NCBI RefSeq assembly: GCF_009208735.1
Contig: NZ_WFLJ01000009.1
Span: 124,001-188,000 of the forward strand
DNA: 64,000 nt
From: Janthinobacterium rivuli
GTDB taxonomy: Bacteria; Pseudomonadota; Gammaproteobacteria; Burkholderiales; Burkholderiaceae_D
Direction of reading: 5' to 3'
The translations under genes were made by a program, and so were the position numbers. Positions 15,422 to 23,586 of the stretch are shown piece after piece; position 1 is the stretch's first letter, and the number at the start of each line of letters is the position of its first letter. Under the pieces are notes generated by a model. That model had not been told where the DNA came from. It ran no database searches and was given only the letters and a program-made list of their open reading frames with translations.

Positions 15422-17980
15422 CTAGAACTTGTAGTTCAGCTTGAGCGCCGCGACGCGGCCGCGCGGATCGGCCTGGGTAAAGTCAAAGCCGGTGGAGGCA
15501 TAGTCCCAGGGCGCCCGTTTATTAGCCAGGTTTTGCACGATGAAGGTGACGTTCGCCTGCGGCGTCACCTGCCAGCTGCTGGTCGCGTCAAAGGTACTGA
15601 AGGCGGCCACCGATTCATCGAGATGCGTCTCCTGCGCATAGCTGCCCACGTAATTCCAGGTGAGCGTGGACGACCACTTGCCCTGTTCCCAGGTGGCCGA
15701 CGTGACGCCGCGCCATTTCGGGATGGAGCCGAAGTGATTGGTGCCGGCGCCATTGGTCAGCGGCGCGCCATCGGACAGCGGCTCGGCAAAGCGCAGCACG
15801 CGGCTCAGCTGGCCCGCCAGGGTCAGCTTGCCCCAGTCCTTGTCGACGAAGCGCTGGCGCAGGTCGATATCGATGCCCGACACTTCGCGCTGGCCCTGGT
15901 TGCGGAACTGGCGGTACAGGGTCGTGATGCGTCCATCGGCGCCGCGCGTGATCTGTTGCGGCGCCGTATTTTCATTCGCGAGAATGGTGGTGGCGCTGGC
16001 CGTGCCGATCACGCCATCCTGCTTGATGCGGTAGTAATCGAGGCCGATGCTGGAACTGCTGGTGGGCGACACCACCACGCCCAGGTTCAGGTTTTTCGAC
16101 CGCTCGGGGCGCAGGTTCGGATTGGCGATGGTCATCACCGTCACGCCGCGCGACTGTGTCGGCGTCAGCGGATCGCGGGCATCGATCACGCTGGTATAGC
16201 TGACGGCCGTGCTGTCGGTGATTTCCGGCAGCGACGGGGCGCGGAAGGCGCGGGAAACGGTGCCGCGCAGCAGCAACCATGGCGCCGCCTGATAGCGCGC
16301 GCTCGCTTTCGGCGAAAACGCATTGCCGAAGTCGCTGTAATGGTCGGCGCGTCCCGCCACGTTGACGGACAGGTCTTTTACGACGGGCACGTTGAACTCG
16401 GCGAACAGGGCCGACACATTGCGCGAGCCGTTGATGATGTTGAGCGCGGGGCGCAGTTCCGTGCCCGACAGCACCGCCGTCGAGGTTTGCGAATCCATCT
16501 TTTCGCGGCGCCATTGAGCGCCGGCGGCAAAGCCCAGCGGACCGGCCGGCAAGTCCCAGATATCCTTGGCCGCCGAGAAGTCGAGCGTGTCGAGGGTCGA
16601 CTCGGCTGGACGCAGGGTCGACAGGCGCAGGCGGTTGCGCACGGCTTCACTGTTTTGCGACTGGTCAAAGAAATTGTAGCTGCCCTCGGCCAGCACTTTC
16701 TGGAATTCATAGCGGTTGACGAAGTTCTGCACCGTTTCCTCCAGCTTGCTGCTGGAGTGGGCCACGGCCGTATCCCAGTCCCAGCCCGCCCAGGTGCCCT
16801 TGGCGCCGGCCAGCGCGCGGTAGAAGGTGACGCGGTCCTGCTTCAGGCGCGGTCCCAGGTCGAACAGCGTGGCAGTGAAGGGCAAGGGCGTCGTGCCCGG
16901 ATTGTTCGGGTGGCCCACGGGCAGCACCACGGGAATGGTATCGAGCAGCTTGCTGCTGTTGTTCCACACGCGCGTGGCGTTATTCACCGTCAGTGGCGCG
17001 CTGAAGGTCTGGTCGGCGCGCGAATAACTGTGCAGCAGGTCGACGTAGGCTTCCGTGTCCGCGTTCAGCTTGAGGGTGCCGCGCAGCGACGAGTGGATGC
17101 GCTGGATGCCCGGGATCAGCGTCTTATACGGCGCCGGATTGTAGGCCAGCACCTGGCCGCTGCGATCGGGATTGATGTCGTGGTACGGCACCAGTTGCAG
17201 CGGGCCGCGCACGCCGCCGAGGGTCTGCGTGGGATCGTTGCCGGCGTAATTCGTGGCGGTCCAGCCCAGGCTGCCGCGCTGCTGCTGGCGGTAATCGGCG
17301 TCGCGCAGCCATGCCACGTCGCTTTGCTGCAGCTTGTCGCGCTGCTGCGCGCCGACCGAGAAGACCACGCTGTAGCCATCTTCCTCGAGCTTGCCGAAAC
17401 CCGTTTGCAGCGCCGCGCTCTTTTCGTGCTGGCCCGTGCCTTGCGTCGAGCCGCCCCATTGCGCCGTGATGTCCGTGCCCGTGAATTCCTTGTACAGGAT
17501 GATGTTGACCACGCCGGCCACGGCGTCGGAGCCGTACACGGACGAGGCGCCATCCTTGAGCACCTCGATGCGCTGCACGGCCGCCATCGGCAGGCTGTTG
17601 AGGTCAACGAAGGTCTGCTGCAAGTCCTGCGCCGTGGCATAGCTGGCCACGCGGCGGCCATTCACCAGGATCAGGGTGTTTTGCTGGCCTATGCCGCGCA
17701 GCGACAGGCCCGAGGTGCCGGCCGAGAAACTGCCCGTGTATTGCTCGTTGTAGCTGTTGCCGCTGTTGGCGGAGATGGCGCGCAGCACGTCCGACACGCT
17801 GGTCTTGCCGCCGGCTTTCAACTCCTTGGCCGTGATGACTTGCACGGCGCTGGCGCCCTCCTTTTCGCTGACGCGGATATTCGATCCGGTGACATTCACG
17901 CGCAGCATGTCGTCTTCGGCGTGGACGAAGGCGGGAAAGGCGGCGGCGATGGCAAGACTGATGGCGAGTGGTTTGAACAT
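15422..17980 (-). CDS. TonB-dependent outer-membrane receptor
   Basis: The 852-residue product is a ligand-gated outer-membrane importer. A signal peptide (FKPLAISLAIAAAFPAFVHA) is followed by a plug domain (~45-165) with GASAVQVITAKELKAGG, LSLRGIGQQNTLILVNGRR and EVLKDGASSVYGSDAVAGV. A 22-strand barrel ends in aromatic F (VAALKLNYKF). The substrate is not evident. The pnuC gene is the next gene upstream on the same strand, separated by 332 bases and a terminator-like hairpin, so a nicotinamide riboside or other vitamin substrate is possible but unproven. Confidence 0.92.
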   Translation of the reverse strand: MFKPLAISLAIAAAFPAFVHAEDDMLRVNVTGSNIRVSEKEGASAVQVITAKELKAGGKTSVSDVLRAISANSGNSYNEQYTGSFSAGTSGLSLRGIGQQNTLILVNGRRVASYATAQDLQQTFVDLNSLPMAAVQRIEVLKDGASSVYGSDAVAGVVNIILYKEFTGTDITAQWGGSTQGTGQHEKSAALQTGFGKLEEDGYSVVFSVGAQQRDKLQQSDVAWLRDADYRQQQRGSLGWTATNYAGNDPTQTLGGVRGPLQLVPYHDINPDRSGQVLAYNPAPYKTLIPGIQRIHSSLRGTLKLNADTEAYVDLLHSYSRADQTFSAPLTVNNATRVWNNSSKLLDTIPVVLPVGHPNNPGTTPLPFTATLFDLGPRLKQDRVTFYRALAGAKGTWAGWDWDTAVAHSSSKLEETVQNFVNRYEFQKVLAEGSYNFFDQSQNSEAVRNRLRLSTLRPAESTLDTLDFSAAKDIWDLPAGPLGFAAGAQWRREKMDSQTSTAVLSGTELRPALNIINGSRNVSALFAEFNVPVVKDLSVNVAGRADHYSDFGNAFSPKASARYQAAPWLLLRGTVSRAFRAPSLPEITDSTAVSYTSVIDARDPLTPTQSRGVTVMTIANPNLRPERSKNLNLGVVVSPTSSSSIGLDYYRIKQDGVIGTASATTILANENTAPQQITRGADGRITTLYRQFRNQGQREVSGIDIDLRQRFVDKDWGKLTLAGQLSRVLRFAEPLSDGAPLTNGAGTNHFGSIPKWRGVTSATWEQGKWSSTLTWNYVGSYAQETHLDESVAAFSTFDATSSWQVTPQANVTFIVQNLANKRAPWDYASTGFDFTQADPRGRVAALKLNYKF

Positions 17981-18312
17981 GGTTTCCTCTTATTGGGATT
18001 GCAGCCTTTTTCCGATAAAAAAGGCCGAACAGGGGCACGCGGGCCGGGTGGGCCTACGGGCAAAACGACGACGGGGGGGATGAAGCAGTTACGGGATGCG
18101 TGGACGGGCACGCACCGGCATCGACTGCGCCATGCGTTGCATGGTCAGCTGGTGCGGGGCGGCATAAAAACAGGCAGAAGGACTAAATCGCAACATAAAA
18201 AACACCGGTAAGCGGGGAAAGGCCACTATATCCCGGTGTCTTTATGGCGTGAACGAATTAAAAATTGATTGTATATACGATTTGAATCTAAGGACTTGTC
18301 GTTTGACAACAT
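17981..18312. other. 332-base region between pnuC and the TonB receptor gene
   Basis: The region contains the hairpin with a U-run described at 18197-18239, then about 200 bases of leader before the receptor start. I looked for a cobalamin box or a TPP or NAD riboswitch core and recognised none. A smaller U-rich hairpin, GGCCTTTTTT ATCGG AAAAAGGC, lies at about 18004-18034, close to the receptor start. Confidence 0.5.
18197..18239 (-). terminator. terminator-like hairpin between pnuC and the TonB receptor
   Basis: ACACCGG and CCGGTGT arms (18202-18208 and 18233-18239) enclose a 24-base loop. On the minus strand they are followed by six T. The long, partly self-complementary loop (GGG...CCC) is unusual for a plain terminator. 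It may end the pnuC mRNA or attenuate read-through into the receptor gene. Confidence 0.6.
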
Positions 18313-18903
18313 TCAGGCATCGGCATGCGCCATTGGCGCCAGCGCCGCGCGGCGCGCCTGCACGTTCCACCAGTACCAGGAAATCAGGGCATTGACCCAG
18401 TAGGCCGCATACAGCACGGCCGTCAGGTGCAGGCCGCGGCTGTAGTAGAGCGGCACGGCCACGGTGTTGACCAGCAGCCAGAAAGCCCAGGTTTCGATGC
18501 GCCGGCTCATCAGCAAAAATTGCGCGATGATGCTAAATACCAACACTGCGGAATCGATGAACGGTGCGTAGGCATTCGTGAAGCGGTGCAGCAGCATGCC
18601 GTAGATCACCACGGAGGCGATGCCGGCCGGCACCACCCAGGCCAGGGTGCGCCAGCGCGTGCGCGTGATCGGCAAGGGCTTGCCGCCGGCGCCGCGCCGC
18701 CATTGCAGCCAGCCGATGACACAGGTGACGATGAAGAACAGCTGCAGCATCACGTCGGCGTACAGGTTGACCTGGAAAAACAGCACGGCAAACAGCACGC
18801 AGCCGACCATGCCGATCCACCAGGAATGAATATTATTGCGTCCAGCCAGGATGATGGAGGCAGTCATCAGCACATTGGCGGCGATCTCGAGCGGGGGAGT
18901 CAA
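18313..18903 (-). CDS. pnuC: PnuC-family vitamin-precursor transporter
   Basis: The 196-residue inner-membrane protein has seven to eight hydrophobic segments. The family signatures are NNIHSWWIGMVGCVLF, FFQVNLYADVMLQLFFIV with GWLQWRRG, and a second half with YWVNALISWYWW. PnuC proteins facilitate diffusion of nicotinamide riboside; close relatives carry thiamine or riboflavin. No ATG exists at the N-terminus. The TTG at 18903 is preceded by AAAGGAAA at good distance and starts at the conserved TPPLEIAANVL, whereas a GTG at 18942 lacks a Shine-Dalgarno. The TonB receptor gene follows on the same strand. Confidence 0.85.
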   Translation of the reverse strand: MTPPLEIAANVLMTASIILAGRNNIHSWWIGMVGCVLFAVLFFQVNLYADVMLQLFFIVTCVIGWLQWRRGAGGKPLPITRTRWRTLAWVVPAGIASVVIYGMLLHRFTNAYAPFIDSAVLVFSIIAQFLLMSRRIETWAFWLLVNTVAVPLYYSRGLHLTAVLYAAYWVNALISWYWWNVQARRAALAPMAHADA

Positions 18904-19126
18904 GCGGATTTCCTTTGCGGGGCAGTGGTTGCACCGCGCCACTATAGCCGATTACACTGCACGGTGTTCGCCATGCCGGAAGCGACGCCCATGGGGGCAC
19001 GCGGCAAAAAACGCGCGTAAATCGAGGAAATGCGAGTCAGGCCGGGCTTCGGCAGCCGCAGCCCTTGACTTCCATGGCCATTCTGGCAAATTGAATATCA
19101 AGTTGAAACTCCAGGGAAGTCCCCAT

Positions 19127-19888
19127 ATGCGCATGCGCCATCTCCTGTTTGCGGCAGTGCTCGGCGTATCCGCCGTTCCCGCCGTAGCTTGCCGCATGAC
19201 GATGGCGCTGGAACAGTGGCCGCCGTATCTCTACCGCGATGCCCAGGGCCGCGCTACGGGCCTGGACCTGGAACTGCTGCGCGCCATCTTCAAGGAAGCG
19301 CACTGCACCCTCGTCACCCTGCCGGAACTGCCCACCGCGCGGCGCCAGCTGCTGTTCCAGAAAGGGGGGCTGGACCTGATGCTGGCCGCGTCCGAGACGC
19401 CGGAACGCCAGTCGTATGCGCGCTTTTCCATTGCGTATCGCGACGAAGCCGTAGGGCTCTTCAGCAAATCCGGCGCGCCCGCCGCCCACCGCCAGATCTC
19501 CAGCTTCGCGCAGCTCGCGCGCGGCAAGTCGACCTTGCTGGCGCCCAAGGTGGGCTGGTATGGCGCGCAATACGCGGCGGCCCGGCCGGCGCTGGAAAAG
19601 GCCGGCCGCCTGAACGCGTTCGGCAGCTTCCAGCAGGGCGTGCGCATGCTCGAGGCGGGACGCGCCGACCTGCTGCTGGGCGACGTGCTGGCCGTGCGCC
19701 ACGAAGCGCGCCTGCAGGGCGTTGCCTTGAACACCCTGCCCTTCCTCGTCCTGCGCGCCCCCGTGCACCTGATGCTCAATGCGCACACGACCAGCGCCGC
19801 CGACCTGGCGCGCCTGAACGCCGCCATCACGCACCTGGAACAGCGCGGCGCGCTGGCGGCGATACGCGCCCGCTACGACGCGCCCTGA
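19127..19888 (+). CDS. periplasmic solute-binding protein (SBP_bac_3 type)
   Basis: The 253-residue product has a signal peptide ending near AVA-C (~21). The rest is a two-lobed amino-acid-binding-type fold: MALEQWPPYLYRDAQGRATGLDLELL opens lobe 1, then LLFQKGGLDLMLAASETPER, and ARGKSTLLAPKVGWYG and MLEAGRADLLLGD in lobe 2. AGGGAAG precedes the ATG at 19127. No ABC permease or ATPase gene is adjacent, so it is an orphan binding protein or a sensor domain that has become soluble. The ligand is unknown. Confidence 0.85.
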   Translation: MRMRHLLFAAVLGVSAVPAVACRMTMALEQWPPYLYRDAQGRATGLDLELLRAIFKEAHCTLVTLPELPTARRQLLFQKGGLDLMLAASETPERQSYARFSIAYRDEAVGLFSKSGAPAAHRQISSFAQLARGKSTLLAPKVGWYGAQYAAARPALEKAGRLNAFGSFQQGVRMLEAGRADLLLGDVLAVRHEARLQGVALNTLPFLVLRAPVHLMLNAHTTSAADLARLNAAITHLEQRGALAAIRARYDAP

Positions 19889-19893
19889 GGCGA

Positions 19894-20595
19894 TCAGCCC
19901 TTGCTGGCCGCTTCCAGGATTTCCAGCTTCGTCTCGCGGCCATTCTTTTGCACGCCCTGCGCCTTGTCGTAGCTTTCGATCAGCGCGCGGTACGGCGGCA
20001 CGATGTGGTCCGTCATGATGGCGGCGAATTCCATCGCATCGGCGCGGTTCCAGGTGCTCATCACCTCGGCCAGCACGGCATACGTGTCGATCGGCACGGC
20101 GCCCGCCTGCGTCACGCGCGCGATGGTGATGTCGGTGGCCATCTTCGACCAGTTACCCGAGGCGTCGATGATGGCAAACACCTTGTAGCCGGCCGCCAGC
20201 GCGCTGATAGTGGGAAAAGCCATGCACACGCTGGTCAGCGTGCCGGCGATCAGCAGGGTCTTGCGGCCCGTCTTTTCGATGGCTTCGACCCAGGCCGGAT
20301 TGTCCCAGGCGTTGATCTGGCCCGTGCGCGGGATGTAGACGGCGTCCGGGTTGAAATGGTGGATTTCCGGGATCAATGGACCGTTCGGGCCGTCTGGCAC
20401 GGAAGCGGTGGTGAAGGTCGGCATGTTGGCCAGGCGCGACAGCTTGGCCAGCGCCGTGACGTGGCCGCGCAGCACGTGCTGCTCGATGTCGCGCACCAGC
20501 TGGAACAAGCCGCTCTGGTGGTCGATCAGCAGCATGACGGCGTCGTCGGGATCGATCATCGGTGGCAAACCTTGGAAGTTGGCGGGGGTGCTCAT
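19894..20595 (-). CDS. isochorismatase-family hydrolase (YcaC-like)
   Basis: The 233-residue product is a cysteine hydrolase of the isochorismatase superfamily. It resembles E. coli YcaC throughout: [19 protein letters not shown] with the catalytic Asp, [25 protein letters not shown] and [13 protein letters not shown] with the nucleophilic Cys. The substrate of YcaC-type enzymes is not established. GGAGACCACC precedes the ATG at 20595. It lies just downstream of the pirin gene on the same strand (57 bases), so both may be one transcript under the divergent LysR regulator. Confidence 0.9.
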   Translation of the reverse strand: MSTPANFQGLPPMIDPDDAVMLLIDHQSGLFQLVRDIEQHVLRGHVTALAKLSRLANMPTFTTASVPDGPNGPLIPEIHHFNPDAVYIPRTGQINAWDNPAWVEAIEKTGRKTLLIAGTLTSVCMAFPTISALAAGYKVFAIIDASGNWSKMATDITIARVTQAGAVPIDTYAVLAEVMSTWNRADAMEFAAIMTDHIVPPYRALIESYDKAQGVQKNGRETKLEILEAASKG

Positions 20596-20652
20596 GGTGG
20601 TCTCCTGAAAAACCATGCCGCGGGATGCGGCATGGGTACGGCATAAAGTGAA

Positions 20653-21519
20653 TTACGTCGCGATGCGGGCGAAGCGGCCGCTGTTGAAGTCCTCGAACGC
20701 CTGCGCGATTTCCGCTTCCGTGTTCATGACGAAGGGACCGTGGCCGACGATGGGTTCATCGATCGGCTCGCCGCTCAGCAGCAGCACCACGGCATCGTTG
20801 TTCGCCTCGACGGTGATGCTGTCGCCGTCGCGCCCGAACAGCGCCATCTGCGCTTCGCGCACCACGCTCTCGCCATTCACCAGTACCGTGCCGTGCAGGA
20901 CGATCAGCGCCGTGCTCCAACCCCTCGTCACGGGCAGCTGCGTCAGCTTGCCCTGGGCCAGGCGCACGTCCCACACCTGCATAGCCGAAAACGTGCGGGC
21001 CGGGCCATGCTGGCCAGCGAAATCGCCGGCGATCACGCGCACGGAACCGGCATCGTCCGGCAGCGCCAGCGTGGGAATCGTGTCGCTGGTGATGGCCTGG
21101 TAGCCGGGCGCCGTCATCTTGTCTTTCGCCGGCAGGTTCACCCACAACTGCACCATTTCCAGGGTGCCGCCCGACTGCGTGAAGGCAGGCGAGTGAAACT
21201 CTTCATGCACGATGCCGGCGCCGGCCGTCATCCATTGCACGTCGCCGGGGCCGATCACGCCGCCCTGGCCCGTCGAATCGCGGTGCGCCACCTCGCCCTT
21301 GTAGACGATGGTCACCGTTTCAAAGCCCCGGTGCGGGTGCGAGCCGACGCCGGGCGGACGCGTGCCGGGCGCAAATTCGGCGGGGCCGGCATAGTCGAGC
21401 AGCAGGAAGGGACTCAGCTGCTTGCCATGGCCGCCGTAGGAAAACATCGAGCGCACGGGAAAACCGTCGCCGACCCAATGCCGGCGCGGCGCGCTGTAGA
21501 TACCTGTGACTGTGTTCAT
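20653..21519 (-). CDS. pirin-family cupin protein
   Basis: The 288-residue product is a bicupin of the pirin family. The N-terminal cupin has the metal ligands in GVGSHPHRGFETVTIVY and AGAGIVHEE (two His plus His/Glu), and the C-terminal pirin domain contains GHGPFVMNTEAEIAQAFEDF. Bacterial pirins such as YhhW can act as quercetin 2,3-dioxygenases or bind enzyme partners; the role here is open. The ATG at 21519 (MNTVTGIY) follows GGAGATCGAG. The gene is divergent from a LysR regulator, which commonly controls pirin genes in this arrangement. Confidence 0.92.
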   Translation of the reverse strand: MNTVTGIYSAPRRHWVGDGFPVRSMFSYGGHGKQLSPFLLLDYAGPAEFAPGTRPPGVGSHPHRGFETVTIVYKGEVAHRDSTGQGGVIGPGDVQWMTAGAGIVHEEFHSPAFTQSGGTLEMVQLWVNLPAKDKMTAPGYQAITSDTIPTLALPDDAGSVRVIAGDFAGQHGPARTFSAMQVWDVRLAQGKLTQLPVTRGWSTALIVLHGTVLVNGESVVREAQMALFGRDGDSITVEANNDAVVLLLSGEPIDEPIVGHGPFVMNTEAEIAQAFEDFNSGRFARIAT

Positions 21520-21638
21520 CTCGATCTCCTGTTGGGGGTTGCCATACGATGAAAACAGAATACGCTTGCAACGATGAAGGCGGTAGACGGTAAAATTCGC
21601 CATCAGCGTTCCAAAAATAGAACGATCAAGGAGGCGGC

Positions 21639-22544
21639 ATGCAGGACCTGAATGACTTGTATTACTTTGTGCAGGTGGTCGATCATGGCGGTTTCGCGCC
21701 GGCCGGGCGCGCGCTGGGCATGCCGAAATCCAAACTGAGCCGGCGCATCGCGCTGCTGGAAGAGCGCCTGGGCGCGCGCCTGCTGCAGCGCACGACGCGG
21801 CATTTTTCCGTCACCGACGTGGGTCAGACGTTCTACGAGCATTGCAAGGCCATGCTGGTGGAAGCGGAGGCGGCGCAGGACGCGATCGACCTGACGCGGG
21901 CCGCGCCGCGCGGCACGGTGCGCCTGTCCTGCCCCATCGCCCTGCTGCATTCCCTGGTCGCGCCCATGCTGGCCGGCTTCATGCGCGAGCATCCGCAGGT
22001 GACCCTGCTGCTCGAAGCGAGCAACCGCCGCGTCGACCTGGTGGCCGAAGGCATCGACGTGGCCATCCGCGTGCGCCCGCCGCCGCTGCCCGACAGCGAC
22101 CTGGTGCTGCGCGTGCTGGCCGAACGCAGCCAGTGCATGGTGGGCAGCCCGCTGCTGTTCGCCGGCGCGCCGCTGCCGCAAGCGCCGGCCGACCTGGCCG
22201 ACTGGCCCAGCCTGGCCCTGGGCACGCCACAACAGCAGTACCAGTGGGATTTGCACGGTCCCGATGGCGCGCGCGCCCAGCTGCGCCACACGCCGCGCTT
22301 CGTCACGGGCGACATGCTGACCCTGCGCGACGCGGCCGTGGCCGGCGTGGGCGTGGTGCAGCTGCCGACCATGATGATCACCGCGCAGGTGGCCGATGGC
22401 AGCCTGCTGCCGCTGATGGAACAATGGCGGCCGCAGCGCGAAATCATCCACGCCGTCTTCCCGTCGCGGCGCGGCCTGCTGCCGGCCGTGCGCGCGCTGA
22501 TCGACCACCTGGCGCACGGCTTCGCCGCGCTGGAGGAAGAGTGA
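21639..22544 (+). CDS. LysR-family transcriptional regulator
   Basis: The 301-residue protein has an N-terminal winged helix (residues 1-60: DLYYFVQVVDHGGFAPAGRA, KSKLSRRIALLEERLGARLLQRTTR) and a periplasmic-binding-like effector domain (~90-295). The FSVTDVGQTFYEH linker and CPIALLHSLVAP place it with the CrgA/DsdC-like short LTTRs. AAGGAGG lies just before the ATG. It is divergent from pirin with a 119-base shared intergenic region, so pirin and the hydrolase behind it are the likely targets. Confidence 0.93.
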   Translation: MQDLNDLYYFVQVVDHGGFAPAGRALGMPKSKLSRRIALLEERLGARLLQRTTRHFSVTDVGQTFYEHCKAMLVEAEAAQDAIDLTRAAPRGTVRLSCPIALLHSLVAPMLAGFMREHPQVTLLLEASNRRVDLVAEGIDVAIRVRPPPLPDSDLVLRVLAERSQCMVGSPLLFAGAPLPQAPADLADWPSLALGTPQQQYQWDLHGPDGARAQLRHTPRFVTGDMLTLRDAAVAGVGVVQLPTMMITAQVADGSLLPLMEQWRPQREIIHAVFPSRRGLLPAVRALIDHLAHGFAALEEE

Positions 22545-22590
22545 GGGTTTTCAGGTACGATGGCGCATTCGCCAATCGCCCGGATGCCGC

Positions 22591-23394
22591 ATGCGTTTAT
22601 TGATTTTGTCTGACCTGCACCATGAATTATGGCGCGACGAAGCGCCGCAAGGCGACCTCGCGCTCAGCTGCCCAGACGCCGTGATCCTGGCCGGCGACAT
22701 CGACACGGGTAGCCGCGCCGTCGCCTGGGCCGCCACCACGTTCGCGGGCCTGCCCGTGCTGTACGTGCATGGCAACCACGAAGGCTATGGCCACCATCTG
22801 GACAAGGTGCGCCAGGAGCTGCGCGCGGCCTGCGCCGCCACGGACAACGTGCATTTTCTCGATGCCGATAGCCACCTCATCACGGACCAGGCAGGCAACA
22901 AGGTACGCTTCCTGGGCGCCACCCTGTGGACGGATTTCCGCCTGCTGGGCGACGACACGCGGCAGGCGGCCATGCGCGACGCGGAAGCCGTCATGAACGA
23001 CTACAAGCGCATCCGCCTGGCCAACATGGGCTTTCGCAAGCTGCGCGCGGCCGACACGGCCATGTTCCACGCGCAGCAAAAAGCCTGGCTGGCGCGCGAA
23101 CTGGCGCAGCCCTTCGACGGCCGCACGGTGGTCATCAGCCACATGGCGCCGTCGCTGCAATCGGTCGACGATGCCTACGGCAGCGAGGGGTGTTCGCCCG
23201 CCTATGCCTCGCGCCTCGATGAACTGGCCGCGCAGGCGGACCTGTGGGTGCATGGCCACATCCACGTCTCGCGCGATTATCAGCTGGGCCAGTGCCGCGT
23301 CGTCAGCAATCCGTGCGGCTACAAGTCGCGCAGCGGCACGCCGCAAAATCCCCGGTTCAACCCGAACTTCATCGTCGAGCTGCCGCCGCGTTAA
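22591..23394 (+). CDS. calcineurin-like metallophosphoesterase, paralogue A
   Basis: The 267-residue enzyme carries all blocks of the class III metallophosphatases: ILSDLHHELW, VILAGDIDTGS, LYVHGNHEGYGH, VVISHMAPS and WVHGHIHVSRDY, giving a complete binuclear metal site. A near-duplicate of the same length is at 26157. The two share a 45-base identical stretch (22749-22793 here), which indicates recent duplication or gene conversion. Substrate unknown; cyclic nucleotide, nucleotide or RNA-end phosphates are all possible. The rtcB gene lies tail to tail next door. Confidence 0.9.
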   Translation: MRLLILSDLHHELWRDEAPQGDLALSCPDAVILAGDIDTGSRAVAWAATTFAGLPVLYVHGNHEGYGHHLDKVRQELRAACAATDNVHFLDADSHLITDQAGNKVRFLGATLWTDFRLLGDDTRQAAMRDAEAVMNDYKRIRLANMGFRKLRAADTAMFHAQQKAWLARELAQPFDGRTVVISHMAPSLQSVDDAYGSEGCSPAYASRLDELAAQADLWVHGHIHVSRDYQLGQCRVVSNPCGYKSRSGTPQNPRFNPNFIVELPPR

Positions 23395-23401
23395 TCATGC
23401 G

Positions 23402-23575
23402 CTAATCATCGGGCTTCAAGCGGCCCGCCAGCCATTGCTGCAGGCGGTGCTTGCCGGCCCGGCGCGCCGCGCGCGGCGATGCCTCCGACTGGTGCGCGCC
23501 GGCGCCGCCGCGCAGCCTGCCGGCCGCCACCAGCCGATTGCGCGGCTTCGGTGTGGCTTTCACTTTGATCTTCAT
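23402..23575 (-). CDS. small basic protein downstream of rtcB
   Basis: A 57-residue ORF (MKIKVKATPKPRNRLVAAGR at the N-terminus, ending LAGRLKPDD) is very rich in Arg, Lys and Ala. It has no signal peptide or membrane segment. AAAGGAGCAACC directly before the ATG at 23575 is an excellent ribosome-binding site, and the start is only 11 bases after the rtcB stop, so the two are almost certainly co-transcribed. The composition suggests nucleic-acid binding. The KPRNxLVAAxRxRxAGAH pattern reminds me of short uncharacterised proteobacterial proteins. Function unknown. Confidence 0.65.
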   Translation of the reverse strand: MKIKVKATPKPRNRLVAAGRLRGGAGAHQSEASPRAARRAGKHRLQQWLAGRLKPDD

Positions 23576-23586
23576 GGTTGCTCCTT

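Noticed and set aside
15533-18211. An 892-codon plus-strand frame opposite the TonB receptor gene.
   Set aside because: No signal peptide or domain; the opposite frame is a complete receptor with signal peptide and C-terminal Phe.
17981-18312. A vitamin riboswitch (TPP, cobalamin or NAD) before the TonB receptor or pnuC.
   Set aside because: None of the conserved cores I could recall was found; only terminator-like hairpins are visible.
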